A stretch of 64,000 bases of DNA from Psychrobacillus sp. FSL K6-2836 (GCF_038003085.1 NZ_JBBOOM010000001.1:3844001-3908000); one strand, 5' to 3'. Positions 8,115 through 18,738 are shown, numbered from the stretch's first letter. Notes: a model not told the origin generated them from the sequence alone. Made by a program: numbers and translations.

Positions 8115-10433
8115 ATGACTAAAGAAAAAAATGTATTTTATCCAGTACTGCCTCTTAGAGGTTTACTCGTTTATCCTACAATGATTTTACATATAGACGT
8201 AGGGCGTGAGCGTTCTATCGCTGCACTCAATGAGGCAATGATTCGAGAGGAAAAGTTATTTCTTTCTGTTCAAAGAGATATGACCGTTGAAAAACCAAAT
8301 ATGTCAGATCTATATGATGTCGGCATAATTGCGAAAGTAAAGCAATTGGTGAAGTTGCCGAATGGTACGTTGAGGGTATTAGTAGAAGGATTACAACGTG
8401 CCATTTGGGATGATTTTAATCAGCTTGATACATTTGACGAAGTTTCAGTGACTGCATTTATTGAACCCGAAAAAGCGGATCAAGAAGAAGAGGCACTCAT
8501 GCGTACGCTAGTACATAATTTTGGAAAGTATTCAAAATCATCTAAGAGTGTCTCCGAAGAAACATTCAATTCCGTTACTGATATTGAAGAACCTGGTCGT
8601 TTAGCAGATATGGTTGCTTCCCACTTACCTTTAAAAATTTCCGGTAAACAGGAAATATTAGAAATAATGGATGTCAAAGAACGTTTAGAATGGTTAGTCG
8701 GTCGTTTATACAATGAACAAGAAATATTAGACCTAGAAAAGAAAATAAATACAAGGGTCAAACATGCGATGGAAAGAACACAAAAAGAGTTCTATCTACG
8801 TGAACAGATGAAAGCTATTCAAACAGAGCTTGGGGATAAAGAAGGTAAAACAGGTGAAGTAGCCGAATTAAAAAAACGTATTGAGGAAGCTGGCTTACCT
8901 GAAGAAACGAAAAAGAATGTGCTAAAGGAATTAGATCGCTATGAAAAACTTCCTACGCAGGCTCCAGAAAGTGGCGTAATACGAAATTACATCGACTGGA
9001 TCGTTTCTATCCCATGGACTAAAGCTACAGAAGACCTGTTAGATATAAAACGTTCTGAGCAAATATTGAATAGGGATCATGAAGGCTTAGAGTCTGTTAA
9101 AGAGCGTGTGTTAGAGTATTTAGCTGTCAGACAATTAACGAAATCCTTAAGAGGTCCAATTCTTTGTTTAGCTGGTCCTCCTGGAGTTGGTAAAACCTCT
9201 TTAGCTAAATCAATTGCTGAGTCTTTAGGGCGTAATTTTGTCCGTATCTCACTTGGAGGAGTCCGAGATGAGTCGGAGATTCGTGGTCATCGAAGAACCT
9301 ACGTAGGGTCTATGCCTGGACGTATCATTCAAGGGATGAAAAAAGCTGGAACGGTTAACCCATTGTTTTTACTAGATGAAATCGATAAAATGTCGAATGA
9401 CTTTAGAGGAGATCCTTCCGCTGCAATGCTAGAAGTATTAGATCCTGAGCAAAATAATTCATTTAGTGATCATTATATCGAAGAGACATATGATTTATCC
9501 AATGTCCTTTTCATCGCTACAGCAAATGATTTAAGTACTATCCCTGGGCCATTACGTGACCGTATGGAGATTATATCCATTGCTGGCTACACAGAGATAG
9601 AAAAGCTTTCTATTGCAAAAAATCATTTATTACCAAAACAACTAAAAGAGCATGGTTTAACGAAAAGTCAGCTACAGTTAAAAGATGATGCTTTACTGGA
9701 TGTAATCCGACATTATACTAGAGAAGCTGGAGTGCGTAGTTTGGAGCGGGTGCTAGCAAATATCTGTCGTAAAGCTGCGCTGCAAATTGTATCAGGTGAT
9801 AAAAAACGAGTTTCGATTACAACAAAAAGTCTTGAAAATATTATAGGTAAACGAAAATTTAGGTACGGACAAGCTGAAACAGAAAATCAAATAGGAGTGG
9901 CTACTGGTCTTGCTTATACATCAGTAGGTGGGGATACGCTGCAAATTGAAGTTTCGTTGTCTGCAGGAACCGGCAAACTCCAATTGACTGGTAAGCTTGG
10001 TGAAGTAATGAAGGAATCTGCACAAACTGCATTATCTTATGTACGATCAAAAGCAGAGGATTTTGGGATTGATCCAACATTTTATGAAAACAAGGATATC
10101 CATATTCACGTCCCAGAGGGTGCTGTTCCAAAAGATGGTCCTTCGGCAGGGGTTACTATAGTTACTGCGCTTGTCTCTGCACTATCTAAGCGTCCTATAA
10201 AACGTGAAGTCGGTATGACAGGGGAAGTTACATTAAGAGGTCGAGTACTACCTATCGGCGGTTTAAAAGAAAAAACACTAAGTGCACATCGTGCAGGTTT
10301 GACGACAATTATTTGTCCATCAGACAACGAGCGCGATATTGAAGATATACCAGAAAGTGTTCGCGAAGTATTAACATTCCATTTTGTTTCCGATGCTGAA
10401 GAGGTGCTTCAACTGGCTCTAGAGGAGGCATAA
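8115..10433 (+). CDS. lonA: ATP-dependent protease LonA
   Basis: 772 residues, as expected for LonA (B. subtilis 774). Order: N-terminal substrate-binding LON domain (starting [15 protein letters not shown]), coiled middle region, AAA+ module with Walker A GPPGVGKT at 354-361 and Walker [10 protein letters not shown], and C-terminal protease domain with catalytic Ser677 (in PKDGPSAGV) and Lys720 (in GGLKEK), 43 residues apart as in E. coli Lon (S679/K722). It degrades damaged and regulatory proteins in the cytoplasm. The ATG at 8115 follows CTGGAGGTGAC; the long upstream extension from 7977 would translate through the terminator hairpin. ysxC starts 2 bp after the stop, implying co-transcription. 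Confidence 0.97.
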   Translation: MTKEKNVFYPVLPLRGLLVYPTMILHIDVGRERSIAALNEAMIREEKLFLSVQRDMTVEKPNMSDLYDVGIIAKVKQLVKLPNGTLRVLVEGLQRAIWDDFNQLDTFDEVSVTAFIEPEKADQEEEALMRTLVHNFGKYSKSSKSVSEETFNSVTDIEEPGRLADMVASHLPLKISGKQEILEIMDVKERLEWLVGRLYNEQEILDLEKKINTRVKHAMERTQKEFYLREQMKAIQTELGDKEGKTGEVAELKKRIEEAGLPEETKKNVLKELDRYEKLPTQAPESGVIRNYIDWIVSIPWTKATEDLLDIKRSEQILNRDHEGLESVKERVLEYLAVRQLTKSLRGPILCLAGPPGVGKTSLAKSIAESLGRNFVRISLGGVRDESEIRGHRRTYVGSMPGRIIQGMKKAGTVNPLFLLDEIDKMSNDFRGDPSAAMLEVLDPEQNNSFSDHYIEETYDLSNVLFIATANDLSTIPGPLRDRMEIISIAGYTEIEKLSIAKNHLLPKQLKEHGLTKSQLQLKDDALLDVIRHYTREAGVRSLERVLANICRKAALQIVSGDKKRVSITTKSLENIIGKRKFRYGQAETENQIGVATGLAYTSVGGDTLQIEVSLSAGTGKLQLTGKLGEVMKESAQTALSYVRSKAEDFGIDPTFYENKDIHIHVPEGAVPKDGPSAGVTIVTALVSALSKRPIKREVGMTGEVTLRGRVLPIGGLKEKTLSAHRAGLTTIICPSDNERDIEDIPESVREVLTFHFVSDAEEVLQLALEEA

Positions 10434-10435
10434 TA

Positions 10436-11017
10436 ATGAAAATCCATAATGTAGAATTACTAATCAGTGCCGTAAGACCAGCGCAATATCCAGAGGGTGA
10501 TTTACCTGAAATAGCTTTAGCTGGACGTTCAAATGTAGGGAAATCATCCTTTATCAATAAAATGATTGGTCGTAAAAGCATGGCTAGGATTTCTTCTAAA
10601 CCAGGTAAGACACAAACATTGAACTTTTATCAATTAGAGGAAGCTCTGATATTTGTTGATGTACCTGGTTACGGTTACGCAAAAGTATCTAAATCAGAAC
10701 GTGCTGCATGGGGTAAAATGATTGAAACTTATTTTACCTCACGCAACATTTTAAAAGCTGTAGTGTTAATCGTAGATCTAAGACATCCACCAACAGGCGA
10801 TGATTGTATGATGTATGATTTCCTAAAGCACTATAATATCCCTTGTATTGTTATCGCAACAAAAGCAGATAAAATCCCTAAAGGGAAATGGGATAAGCAT
10901 AAAAAGATAGTGAAGGATGAACTTCAAATGGACAAAACGGATCCATTAATCGTTTTTTCATCAGACACAGGTCTAGGCTTCGATGCAGCATGGGCTGAAA
11001 TTGAAAGTAGAATTTAA
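10436..11017 (+). CDS. ysxC: Ribosome biogenesis GTP-binding protein YsxC/EngB
   Basis: A 193-residue single-domain GTPase of the TrmE-Era-EngA-YihA class. Visible GTP-binding motifs: G1 GRSNVGKSS (30-38), G3 DVPGYG (75-80) and G4 TKAD (142-145). It is essential in B. subtilis for assembly of the 50S subunit. The ATG is 2 bp after the lonA stop, with GAGGAG inside the end of lonA as the ribosome site, so lonA and ysxC form one operon, as in B. subtilis. A strong terminator follows about 95 bp downstream. Confidence 0.95.
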   Translation: MKIHNVELLISAVRPAQYPEGDLPEIALAGRSNVGKSSFINKMIGRKSMARISSKPGKTQTLNFYQLEEALIFVDVPGYGYAKVSKSERAAWGKMIETYFTSRNILKAVVLIVDLRHPPTGDDCMMYDFLKHYNIPCIVIATKADKIPKGKWDKHKKIVKDELQMDKTDPLIVFSSDTGLGFDAAWAEIESRI

Positions 11018-11111
11018 TTCTACTTAGATTGAAGCTATTTGTTGGGAATCTCTAAACTTATTTGATTCTCTGCAGTTGAATAGTAGAGACTAATTGTATA
11101 AAAGTATTTCC

Positions 11112-11155
11112 GAGTGAGTTCTTGAGCGATAAGTCGATCAAGAACTCGCTTTTTT
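11112..11155 (+). terminator. Rho-independent terminator after lonA-ysxC
   Basis: The stem GAGTTCTTGA / TCAAGAACTC with a 12-nt loop is extended by flanking pairs and followed by TTTTTT. Confidence 0.9.
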
Positions 11156-11281
11156 AAAGATTAAGAAAGTATAAAAAATCTCCCGTGAACACAAGGCTCA
11201 TGATACTTTAAGGAATGAATAATGCTAGTGATTTCGTTACAACGCACTTTCATGTTTCGAAGCTAGCGTAGCGATGCAGAA

Positions 11282-11445
11282 ACAGGTGGACGCGTTCTAG
11301 CTGAGCGAGGCCGAGCCTCCTCGGACCAGTACAATGCTGGTTACGAATCGTCGACACATGCTGTAGATTTCTTGACCTTCGTTCCTAATAAACACGCCTG
11401 CGGGGTCTCGACTTTCTCGCTTCTCATGCTGGAGTCGCCACCTGT
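11282..11445. repeat. Intergenic repeat-like element bounded by 8-bp inverted repeats
   Basis: ACAGGTGG at 11282-11289 and CCACCTGT at 11438-11445 bound about 164 bp that are markedly more GC-rich than the surroundings. The right part (around 11393-11442, including GCCTGCGGGGTCTCGAC and GGAGTCGCC) resembles, from memory, a class of palindromic intergenic repeats common in Bacillales. No coding frame crosses it. Identification as a multi-copy element needs a genome-wide comparison. Confidence 0.5.
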
Positions 11446-11889
11446 AACTAAAATCAATCAGTGAGTAGTACTCCACTAGGATATTTGGCCTAGCTTATCC
11501 TCTTGATGATAAGATTGGTCAAATTTTAGAGAGTAATTAAATTATTTGTAATCGCTTTTGAATTAGAAATGCGATTATCAAATGGTCGAGGAAGAAAGCA
11601 AATTTTCTTTTATCCTAGTGGAAATAAAGAGAAGAAGTAAGTGTTTGCTCCATAAAGAAGCGACATAGCGAACGAAATTGCATCTTCGGGCCCACACGAT
11701 GTGGGTCAGGCAGTCGTTGCGAAATGTTTTTTTATTTTGCGACGAGCTTTGCGCAGGAGCATCACGATGTCGCGTACTTAGACTGTCATCCCCTCTATGA
11801 ATAGGCGGGATCTTTTCTCTAGTTATCCAAAAACGCACTTACCTGTTTCTAAGAGTTGTAGGAGGGCAACGGATAGCAAACGCCATAAG

Positions 11890-11959
11890 ATTACCGAAAA
11901 AAGTGATATTGGTTGTGACGGAAGTCACAACCAATATCACTAAAAATTTACTCGGTAAT
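11890..11959. repeat. Nested perfect inverted repeat (18-bp stem, GGAA loop)
   Basis: AGTGATATTGGTTGTGAC at 11902-11919 and its exact complement at 11924-11941 enclose only GGAA. An outer pair, ATTACCGA (11890-11897) and TCGGTAAT (11952-11959), embraces the hairpin. On the minus strand the stem is followed by TTTTTT, so it could terminate leftward transcription, but no minus-strand gene lies upstream. It may be a remnant or a small mobile or structured element. Confidence 0.75.
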
Positions 11960-12183
11960 AATATAGCAAAACGTCTATCCAAAGCCCTTCGAAAACGATA
12001 GGAACGGTTTTGACCCTACTCATTTTATTGATTGAAGTGGAAAGCGTCCACATGAAAGGTAAAGCAACTGTATTTTATCAGAGTACATACAAAAGATTAA
12101 AAACTACTCAATTAGGGAATAACATCCTTATATTCGACATTATTTTTTGAATTATTATACTTTTATTAATGTGAACAGAATGT

Positions 12184-12212
12184 TTGAATTGGGTTAGCTT
12201 GTTTGGTATTAT
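12184..12212 (+). promoter_or_regulatory. Sigma-A promoter of hemAXCDBL
   Basis: TTGAAT at 12184-12189 and TATTAT at 12207-12212 with a 17-bp spacer, placing the start point near 12219 and a leader of about 110 nt. A second TATAAT at 12286 has no convincing -35. Confidence 0.6.
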
Positions 12213-12216
12213 TAAT

Positions 12217-12231
12217 TTATAATAATTCTAA
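12217..12231. promoter_or_regulatory. PerR-box-like operator upstream of hemA
   Basis: TTATAATAATTCTAA matches the 7-1-7 PerR/Fur-family box TTATAATnATTATAA at 13 of 14 specified positions. It starts 5 bp after the -10 hexamer and covers the expected start point, the position expected for repression. In B. subtilis the hemAXCDBL operon belongs to the PerR regulon, which supports PerR over Fur or Zur. Confidence 0.7.
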
Positions 12232-12328
12232 ATAAGATTTCATATGTTGTTCACAAATATGAGCGGAACTAACGCAAAGCTATGATATAATTGGACTTAT
12301 GAAATGACGTGAAGGGGAGACATATTCC

Positions 12329-13696
12329 ATGCATACAATCGTGGTTGGTGTCAATTACCGTACTGCTCCTGTCGAAATTCGTGAAAAGCTGTCGTTTGTT
12401 GAAACGGAACTTCCGAATGCGATGCAAGCATTACAAGACCAAAAAAGTATATTAGAAAATGTCATCGTATCTACATGTAACCGTACGGAGATCTACGCCA
12501 CTGTAGACCAACTACATACCGGTAAATACTATGTGAAGCAATTTTTAGCAAATTGGTTTGATATTCCATTAGAAAATTTATCTACCTATTTATTTGTTCA
12601 CGAGGATGACCAAGCGAATAATCATTTGTTCCGTGTTACTGCGGGTATCGATTCGATGGTACTTGGTGAAACGCAAATATTAGGGCAAGTAAAGAAAAGC
12701 TTTCTAAACGGACAAGAAAACGGTACAACAGGTACTGTATTCAATCAATTATTCAAACAAGCAGTAACATTTGCAAAGCGTGCCCATGCAGAGACTGCAA
12801 TTGGGGAGAATGCTGTTTCCGTTTCTTACGCAGCAGTAGAGCTAGGGAAGAAAATATTTGGCTCATTAAACCATAAGCATGTTGTTATTTTAGGTGCTGG
12901 TAAAATGGGTGAGCTTGCAATTCAAAACCTACATGGTAGTGGAGCTGAAAAGGTTACGGTGATCAATCGTACTTTTGAAAAAGCGAAGGAGCTTGCTTCT
13001 AAGTTTGACGGCGATGCTAAACCGATGGACGAGCTTCAATGTGCATTATTAGAGGCTGATATCCTCATTAGTTCAACAGGCTCAACTGAATTTGTCATTG
13101 ATTTTGAACTTATGCAGTTTGTAGAGCGTCTTCGTAAAGGGAAACCATTATTTATGGTAGATATTGCCGTACCACGTGATTTAGATCCGCGTATCGGTGA
13201 TCTTCCAAATGTGTTCTTATACGATATAGATGATTTACAAGGGATTGTGGAAGCGAACTTAGCTGAAAGAGAACGTGCAGCAAAACAAATTAATCAGATG
13301 ATCAGTACAGAAATTGAACAATTTAATGATTGGGTAACTACACTTGGAGTAGTACCAATAATTGCAGCACTTCGTCAAAAAGCGAATACGATACAAGCAG
13401 AAACAATGGCATCTATTGAAAACAAAATGCCTAATTTAACGGATCGTGAACGCAAAATTTTAAGCAAGCATACAAAATCGATTGTCAATCAGCTGTTAAA
13501 AGAACCAATTCTACAAGTAAAAGAATTATCTGCAGCAAAAGATCCTGCAAATCAGCTACAACTATTCCAGCAAATCTTTGGTATAGAAGAGGATGTTCAA
13601 AAGGAAGTAGCATTACAAGCAGAAAAAGCTAAAATTAATTTAAAGCAGACATTAATGGAATCACAAAATTTAAAAGAAAACTTGCAATTCAACTAA
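12329..13696 (+). CDS. hemA: Glutamyl-tRNA reductase
   Basis: 455 residues. Catalyses the NADPH-dependent reduction of glutamyl-tRNA(Glu) to glutamate-1-semialdehyde, the first committed step of the C5 route to tetrapyrroles. The catalytic Cys50 lies in [10 protein letters not shown], the signature [17 protein letters not shown] follows, and the NADPH-binding GAGKMGELA is near residue 190. The C-terminal dimerisation helix is present. The ATG at 12329 follows AAGGGGAGA. First gene of hemAXCDBL; a PerR-type box and promoter lie about 100 bp upstream, so peroxide or metal control is likely. Confidence 0.97.
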   Translation: MHTIVVGVNYRTAPVEIREKLSFVETELPNAMQALQDQKSILENVIVSTCNRTEIYATVDQLHTGKYYVKQFLANWFDIPLENLSTYLFVHEDDQANNHLFRVTAGIDSMVLGETQILGQVKKSFLNGQENGTTGTVFNQLFKQAVTFAKRAHAETAIGENAVSVSYAAVELGKKIFGSLNHKHVVILGAGKMGELAIQNLHGSGAEKVTVINRTFEKAKELASKFDGDAKPMDELQCALLEADILISSTGSTEFVIDFELMQFVERLRKGKPLFMVDIAVPRDLDPRIGDLPNVFLYDIDDLQGIVEANLAERERAAKQINQMISTEIEQFNDWVTTLGVVPIIAALRQKANTIQAETMASIENKMPNLTDRERKILSKHTKSIVNQLLKEPILQVKELSAAKDPANQLQLFQQIFGIEEDVQKEVALQAEKAKINLKQTLMESQNLKENLQFN

Positions 13697-13703
13697 GTAA
13701 AGG

Positions 13704-13754
13704 AGGTGTTTTTATATCTGTATGGAGACAAATAGATATAATAAACGCCTTTTT
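13704..13754 (+). terminator. Hairpin with T-tract between hemA and hemX
   Basis: GGTGTTTTTATATCT (13704-13718) pairs with AGATATAATAAACGCC (13734-13749) around a 15-nt loop, followed by TTTTT. Because hemX-hemL have no obvious separate promoter, it may act as an attenuator that lowers downstream expression or protects the hemA 3' end. Confidence 0.65.
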
Positions 13755-13775
13755 ACTATGTAAAAGGAGAATGTT

Positions 13776-14606
13776 ATGACTGACCTGACGATGACAAGGC
13801 TTCATGAGATTATGGTCATTCTTCAAGCTATAAGCCTTGTTTTTTATTTTATTGATTACTTACATAAAGATTTGCGAGCACATCGATTTGCTGTGTGGTT
13901 ACTTTTCATCGTTGGTACTTTACAAACAATCTTTTTAATCATGTATATGATGGAAATGAAGCGTTTTCCAATACTTTCATTGTTTGAGGGTATATATTTT
14001 TATGCCTGGTTGATCATTATGCTTTCCCTTGTTTTACAGTTGGTATTTAGATTGGATCTTCCTGCATTCTTTTTGAATTTGATCGGTTTTATTTTTATGA
14101 CGATTCATACATTTGCCCCAAATCCAATGGCGCAGTCACTGGTAGGAGACAACCTTAAATCTGAGCTGTTATTCATTCATATTATGTTTGCGCTACTCGC
14201 TTATACTGCTTTTGCTTTAGCATTTGTTTTTTCGACATTATATTTAATCTTATATAAAGTGTTAAAGAAGAAAAAGTGGACGAAACAGTTCACTCGTTTA
14301 CCTTCACTGCAACAAGCTGAAAACGGGATGAGCCTGTCCATTCTAACGGGAATCCCATTATTGTTTGTAAGTTTAGTTCTTGGGTTAGAATGGGCATATA
14401 TATCATTAGATGCTTTTCCACTCTATGATATAAAGATAGTCAATTCTTTTATCGTATTAGTAATTTATATTCTTGTTTTATTGATAAGAAAATCGGCAAA
14501 GATTAAAGGGACAAATTATGCGTGGATACACATTTATGCGTTTCTATTTGTTTTGATAAATTTCTTATTAGGAAGTCAATTATCTCAATTCCATATTTGG
14601 TATTAA
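13776..14606 (+). CDS. hemX: HemX-like integral membrane protein (cytochrome c assembly-like)
   Basis: A 276-residue membrane protein with about eight hydrophobic helices and little soluble sequence, of the CcsA/HemX type. In B. subtilis HemX lies in the same operon position and lowers the steady-state level of HemA. The family resembles haem-handling cytochrome c assembly proteins; conserved features here are the aromatic-rich segment FEGIYFYAWLI and the late tryptophan-containing GLEWAYISLD. The ATG at 13776 follows AAAGGAGA. hemC starts 20 bp after the stop. Function as a HemA regulator is inferred from the operon position. Confidence 0.88.
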   Translation: MTDLTMTRLHEIMVILQAISLVFYFIDYLHKDLRAHRFAVWLLFIVGTLQTIFLIMYMMEMKRFPILSLFEGIYFYAWLIIMLSLVLQLVFRLDLPAFFLNLIGFIFMTIHTFAPNPMAQSLVGDNLKSELLFIHIMFALLAYTAFALAFVFSTLYLILYKVLKKKKWTKQFTRLPSLQQAENGMSLSILTGIPLLFVSLVLGLEWAYISLDAFPLYDIKIVNSFIVLVIYILVLLIRKSAKIKGTNYAWIHIYAFLFVLINFLLGSQLSQFHIWY

Positions 14607-14625
14607 AGAAAGGACGCGTTAAGTT

Positions 14626-15555
14626 ATGCGTAAAATTATTGTAGGATCTAGAAGAAGTAAGTTAGCTTTAACTCAAACTAATTGGTTTATTCAACAAATG
14701 AAAGATATGGGAGCACCTTTTGAGTTTGAAGTGAAAGAGATTGTGACTAAGGGAGACCAAATTTTGGATGTTACACTTTCAAAAGTTGGAGGAAAGGGAC
14801 TTTTTGTGAAAGAAATAGAACAGGCCCTTTACGACAAAGAAATCGACTTTGCTGTGCATAGTATGAAGGATATGCCTTCTGTATTACCTGAAGGTTTAGT
14901 CATGGGATGTACACCAAAACGTGTGGATGAACGTGATGCTTTTATATCAACAGGCCATGTGAAATTTGCTGATCTTCCAAAAGGAGCGGTAATTGGGACA
15001 AGTAGTTTAAGAAGAAGTGCCCAGCTATTATTATTACGTCCGGACATCGAGATTAAATGGATTCGTGGTAATGTAGATACTCGCCTGCAAAAATTACAAG
15101 ATGGCGAATATGATGCAATTATTTTAGCAGCAGCAGGTTTAAAACGTTTAGGCTGGAGCGATGAGGTCGTAACAGAATATTTATCTCCCGAGGATTGCAT
15201 ACCTGCAGTTGGACAAGGGGCTCTTGCTATTGAGTGCCGTGCAGATGATCAAGAATTAATCGATGAGCTATCCAAGCTTTCTGACCGTGATACATGGGTT
15301 GCAGTTGAAGCAGAGCGCGCATTTTTAGCGGCAATGGACGGTGGATGTCAGGTGCCGATTGCTGGACATGCAACAATTAGTGGGGATAAAATTACAATGA
15401 CAGCTCTAGTTGCTGCACCGGATGCATCGATCGTATATAAAGAAATTCTAACTGGTATAAATGCGGATGCCCTTGGAAAAGAACTGGCACGTATTGTTAC
15501 GGAACAAGGAGCATACGATTTAATCCAACAAGTGAAGGCAGATTTGAATGTTTAA
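14626..15555 (+). CDS. hemC: Porphobilinogen deaminase (hydroxymethylbilane synthase)
   Basis: 309 residues. Polymerises four porphobilinogens into the linear hydroxymethylbilane. It starts [19 protein letters not shown], has the KGDQILD and [11 protein letters not shown] segments, and AVHSMKDMP with the catalytic aspartate. Cys241 in MDGGCQVPI is the attachment point of the dipyrromethane cofactor. The 3' end overlaps hemD by 8 bp, indicating translational coupling. Cytoplasmic; third step of the pathway encoded by this operon. Confidence 0.97.
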   Translation: MRKIIVGSRRSKLALTQTNWFIQQMKDMGAPFEFEVKEIVTKGDQILDVTLSKVGGKGLFVKEIEQALYDKEIDFAVHSMKDMPSVLPEGLVMGCTPKRVDERDAFISTGHVKFADLPKGAVIGTSSLRRSAQLLLLRPDIEIKWIRGNVDTRLQKLQDGEYDAIILAAAGLKRLGWSDEVVTEYLSPEDCIPAVGQGALAIECRADDQELIDELSKLSDRDTWVAVEAERAFLAAMDGGCQVPIAGHATISGDKITMTALVAAPDASIVYKEILTGINADALGKELARIVTEQGAYDLIQQVKADLNV

Positions 15556-16309
15556 TAATGCTCCTTTGTTAGGAGAGAATGTCATTTTTACGGGCATTCT
15601 AAGGTCATCGGAAGCATCAGACCTTGTAGAAGGTCTTGGTGGGAACGCGGTAATCGCTCCGATGATTGCGACAAAGGAGATAGTTAGTCCTCAAGATTTA
15701 GATCAACTAGAGAAATGTAACTTATATGACTGGCTTATTTTTACTAGTCAAAGTAGTGTGAAGGCATTTCAATCGAAGATGGTAAAGTATCGTCTGGATG
15801 CAAGTTTTTTTAAAGCTAAAATTGCGGTGGTTGGGATAAAAACAGCCAATGCCATTGAAACCTTGGGATTAACAGTCGATTTTACCCCAACTATATTTAG
15901 TGCGGATATATTTGTTCAGGAATTTCCAACAGTAGCATCCTTAACGGATCGTTGTTTATTTGTTAAAGGGAATCTTGCCAAAGATACAATCACAGCCGGA
16001 CTGAACCATGAAGTAGATGAATGGACTATATATGAAACAGTGGAGCTCGAGGAAAACAAGGAACTTGTGAAGAAGCTATTAATGAGCGAGGAAAAGTGTT
16101 CGATTATCTTTACGAGTCCTTCGACAGCCGAGGTTTTTCACCGAAGTATTGGGGTTAGTTTTGGATATGAACATATCACAGTTTGTGCAATCGGACATAT
16201 TACAAAGCATTTTTTAGAGTCTATGAAGGTTTCTGTGCAGGTTATGCCAGTTACGTATACTTTAAGAGATGTCATCGTTAAATTAGCGGAATGGAAAGGA
16301 AGAGTGTAA
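15548..16309 (+). CDS. hemD: Uroporphyrinogen-III synthase
   Basis: 253 residues. Cyclises hydroxymethylbilane with inversion of ring D. The family is poorly conserved, but the bilobal pattern is visible: [20 protein letters not shown] at the N-terminus, [30 protein letters not shown] and the late [13 protein letters not shown]. The start codon lies 8 bp inside hemC; the TAA stop shares one base with the hemB ATG. Assignment rests on these segments plus the invariant operon position. Confidence 0.93.
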   Translation: MFNNAPLLGENVIFTGILRSSEASDLVEGLGGNAVIAPMIATKEIVSPQDLDQLEKCNLYDWLIFTSQSSVKAFQSKMVKYRLDASFFKAKIAVVGIKTANAIETLGLTVDFTPTIFSADIFVQEFPTVASLTDRCLFVKGNLAKDTITAGLNHEVDEWTIYETVELEENKELVKKLLMSEEKCSIIFTSPSTAEVFHRSIGVSFGYEHITVCAIGHITKHFLESMKVSVQVMPVTYTLRDVIVKLAEWKGRV

Positions 16310-17292
16310 TGACTGAATTATTTTTTCAACGTCATCGTCGTTTAAGACAATCAGCTGGTATTCGAGCAATGGTAAAGGAAACTTATTTACATAAGGAAGA
16401 TTTCATCTATCCTATATTCGTGATGGAAGGCGAGAATATTAAAAACGAAGTATCATCGATGCCTGGCGTTTTCCAATTCTCTCTTGACCGTTTAGCAGAG
16501 GAAGTAGACGAAGTAGTAAATTTAGGAATTCCTTCGGTTATATTATTCGGACTTCCTGCTGAAAAGGATGCAGTTGGTTCTGGGGCATATCATGATCATG
16601 GAATTGTTCAAAAAGCGATCCGCTTCATCAAAGAACGCCATCCACATTTGATCGTAATTGCGGATACTTGTCTATGTGAATTTACAGACCATGGGCATTG
16701 TGGCGTAGTGGATGAAAATGAACGTATTTTAAATGATCCTTCCCTTGATTTGTTAGCAAAAACGGCGATAAGTCAAGCAGAAGCCGGTGCAGATATTATT
16801 GCTCCTTCAAATATGATGGATGGTTTTGTAGCTGCAATTCGTCTTGGTCTAGATGAAGCTGGATATAAAGATGTGCCAATTATGTCCTATGCAGTAAAAT
16901 ATGCATCGGCATATTACGGACCTTTCCGTGAAGCAGCAGACGGTGCACCAAAATTCGGTGATCGCAAAACTTACCAAATGGATTATTCGAATCGTATGGA
17001 AGCAATCCGAGAAGCTTCATCCGATGTACAAGAGGGTGCAGATTTCCTAATTGTAAAACCTGCATTATCTTACTTAGATATTATTCGCGATGTAAAAAAT
17101 ACATTTGCTACTCCGATTGTTGCGTACAATGTAAGTGGAGAATATGCGATGGTCAAAGCGGCAGCGATTAATGGCTGGATCAACGAAAAAGAAACAGTGC
17201 TTGAAACACTAACAGGAATGAAGCGAGCAGGTGCAGATATGATCTTAACATATCATGCTAAAGATGCTGCCCGTTGGTTGGAGGAAAAATAA
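16309..17292 (+). CDS. hemB: Delta-aminolevulinic acid dehydratase (porphobilinogen synthase)
   Basis: 327 residues. Condenses two 5-aminolevulinate molecules to porphobilinogen. Active-site lysines are Lys197 (SYAVKYASA) and the Schiff-base Lys250 (LIVKPALSY). The cysteines of [13 protein letters not shown] (Cys121, Cys123, Cys131) form the catalytic zinc site, so this is a zinc-type enzyme. The ATG at 16309 overlaps the hemD stop by one base and has GGAAAGGAAG upstream; an in-frame start at 16291 inside hemD is less likely. It ends by overlapping the hemL start by one base. Confidence 0.96.
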   Translation: MTELFFQRHRRLRQSAGIRAMVKETYLHKEDFIYPIFVMEGENIKNEVSSMPGVFQFSLDRLAEEVDEVVNLGIPSVILFGLPAEKDAVGSGAYHDHGIVQKAIRFIKERHPHLIVIADTCLCEFTDHGHCGVVDENERILNDPSLDLLAKTAISQAEAGADIIAPSNMMDGFVAAIRLGLDEAGYKDVPIMSYAVKYASAYYGPFREAADGAPKFGDRKTYQMDYSNRMEAIREASSDVQEGADFLIVKPALSYLDIIRDVKNTFATPIVAYNVSGEYAMVKAAAINGWINEKETVLETLTGMKRAGADMILTYHAKDAARWLEEK

Positions 17293-18587
17293 TGACAAAA
17301 TCATATGAGCAGTCTAAACAAGCATTTACAGAAGCGAAAGAGTTAATGCCAGGTGGAGTAAATAGTCCTGTACGTGCATTTAAATCAGTCGATATGGATC
17401 CAATTTTCATGGAAAGTGGAAAAGGCGCAATTTTAACAGACATCGATGGTAATGAATATATTGATTATGTTTTATCATGGGGTCCGCTTATTTTAGGGCA
17501 TACGGAACCAAACGTTGTAAAAGCAATTCAGCAGGTTGCTGAAACAGGCACAAGCTTCGGAGCTTCTACATTGATCGAAAACAAATTAGCAAAGCTAGTA
17601 ATGGAGCGTGTTCCATCTATCGAGATGGTTCGTATGGTTTCTTCTGGTACGGAAGCAACGATGAGCGCACTTCGTTTAGCTCGAGGTTACACAGGACGTA
17701 ACAAAATTTTGAAATTTGAAGGTAGCTATCACGGACACGGAGACAGCTTATTGATAAAGGCTGGATCTGGAGTTGCGACACTTGGATTACCAGATAGTCC
17801 AGGTGTACCTGAGTCTATTGCAAAAAACACAATAGCAGTACCTTATAATGATTTAGAAAGCGTACGCCATGTATTTGAAAACTTTGGAGATGACTTAGCA
17901 GCGGTAATCGTTGAGCCTGTAGCGGGTAATATGGGTGTTGTTCCTCCAGTTGAAGGATTCTTAGAAGGTTTACGTGAGTTAACTGAAAAACACGGAACAG
18001 TATTAATCTTTGATGAGGTTATGACTGGCTTCCGAGTAGGATACAACTGTGCACAAGGATATTTCGGTATTACACCGGATTTAACTTGTTTAGGTAAGGT
18101 TATTGGCGGCGGACTTCCTGTAGGAGCATTTGGCGGGAAACGTGAAATCATGGAAATGATTGCACCTGCTGGACCTGTATACCAAGCAGGTACACTTTCA
18201 GGTAATCCTTTAGCGATGACAGCTGGGTATGAAACATTAACCCGTTTAAATGAAAAATCATATGATTACTTTATACAGCTTGGGGATATACTTGAAAAAG
18301 GTTTCCGAGAAGCAGCAACAAAATATAATATTCCACATACAGTGAATCGTGCTGGTTCTATGATAGGTTTCTTCTTAACCAATGAAGACGTGATTAACTT
18401 CGATACAGCGAAAACATCTGATCTAGAATTGTTCGCTAAGTATTTCCGTCTCATGGCAGAGGAAGGGATTTATCTGCCACCTTCGCAGTTTGAAGGATTA
18501 TTCCTATCAAGCGCACATACTGTAGAGCATATTGAGAAAACAATTCAAGCATTCCATACAGTTTTCGAAAAATTATCTAATAACTAA
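17292..18587 (+). CDS. hemL: Glutamate-1-semialdehyde 2,1-aminomutase
   Basis: 431 residues; a class III PLP-dependent aminomutase that converts glutamate-1-semialdehyde to 5-aminolevulinate. The N-terminal [12 protein letters not shown], the glycine-rich [15 protein letters not shown] phosphate-binding loop, FDEVMTGFR and the PLP lysine Lys269 ([13 protein letters not shown]) are all present. It is the last gene of hemAXCDBL; ATG 17292 overlaps the hemB stop. A terminator follows directly. B. subtilis continues from here to spoVID; this genome inserts three genes first. Confidence 0.97.
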   Translation: MTKSYEQSKQAFTEAKELMPGGVNSPVRAFKSVDMDPIFMESGKGAILTDIDGNEYIDYVLSWGPLILGHTEPNVVKAIQQVAETGTSFGASTLIENKLAKLVMERVPSIEMVRMVSSGTEATMSALRLARGYTGRNKILKFEGSYHGHGDSLLIKAGSGVATLGLPDSPGVPESIAKNTIAVPYNDLESVRHVFENFGDDLAAVIVEPVAGNMGVVPPVEGFLEGLRELTEKHGTVLIFDEVMTGFRVGYNCAQGYFGITPDLTCLGKVIGGGLPVGAFGGKREIMEMIAPAGPVYQAGTLSGNPLAMTAGYETLTRLNEKSYDYFIQLGDILEKGFREAATKYNIPHTVNRAGSMIGFFLTNEDVINFDTAKTSDLELFAKYFRLMAEEGIYLPPSQFEGLFLSSAHTVEHIEKTIQAFHTVFEKLSNN

Positions 18588-18597
18588 ATAGAAATTG

Positions 18598-18626
18598 GAG
18601 CCTTGCAACTGTTGCAGGGCTCTTTT
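18598..18626 (+). terminator. Rho-independent terminator of the hem operon
   Basis: GAGCCTTGCAAC and GTTGCAGGGCTC pair (with one G-U) around a very short loop, followed by TTTT. Confidence 0.8.
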
Positions 18627-18638
18627 AGTCTAAGATAA

Positions 18639-18667
18639 TTGACATAAAAAGATTACTAAAATATAAT
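18639..18667 (+). promoter_or_regulatory. Consensus sigma-A promoter for the ribA-like/ribD genes
   Basis: TTGACA at 18639-18644 and TATAAT at 18662-18667 with a 17-bp spacer: a full match to the sigma-A consensus, unusual in this window. The expected start point is near 18674, inside the palindrome at 18666-18684. No FMN riboswitch motif is visible in the short leader. Confidence 0.85.
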
Positions 18668-18684
18668 TACTTACGAAAAGTAAT
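18666..18684. promoter_or_regulatory. Palindromic candidate operator
   Basis: ATTACTT and AAGTAAT form a perfect 7-bp inverted repeat with 5 bp between, overlapping the last bases of the -10 element and the expected start point. The position is ideal for a repressor. The sequence is not one I can assign to a known regulator. Confidence 0.5.
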
Positions 18685-18738
18685 CTAAATAGAATAATAT
18701 AGAGATACTATTATGCTTTAGAGAAATGAGGATTTGGA

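Larger units (their letters stand above)
11156..12183. other. Gene-poor intergenic stretch with structured repeats
   Basis: About 1 kb between the lonA-ysxC terminator and the hemA promoter with no credible gene. The only long reading frame (11578-11838, minus) has no ribosome site and an arbitrary composition. The stretch includes a GC-richer island at 11282-11445 bounded by inverted ACAGGTGG/CCACCTGT, a second GC-richer patch around 11640-11830 with small hairpins such as GCCCACACGATGTGGGT at 11690-11706, and a nested inverted repeat at 11890-11959. It reads as an accumulation site for small non-coding repetitive elements. Confidence 0.6.

Noticed and set aside
11578-11838. 86-aa minus-strand frame in the 11-12 kb gap
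   Set aside because: No ribosome site, composition unlike neighbouring genes, and it crosses several hairpins.
18668-18738. FMN riboswitch upstream of the ribA-like gene
   Set aside because: The leader is too short and none of the conserved RFN segments is present.
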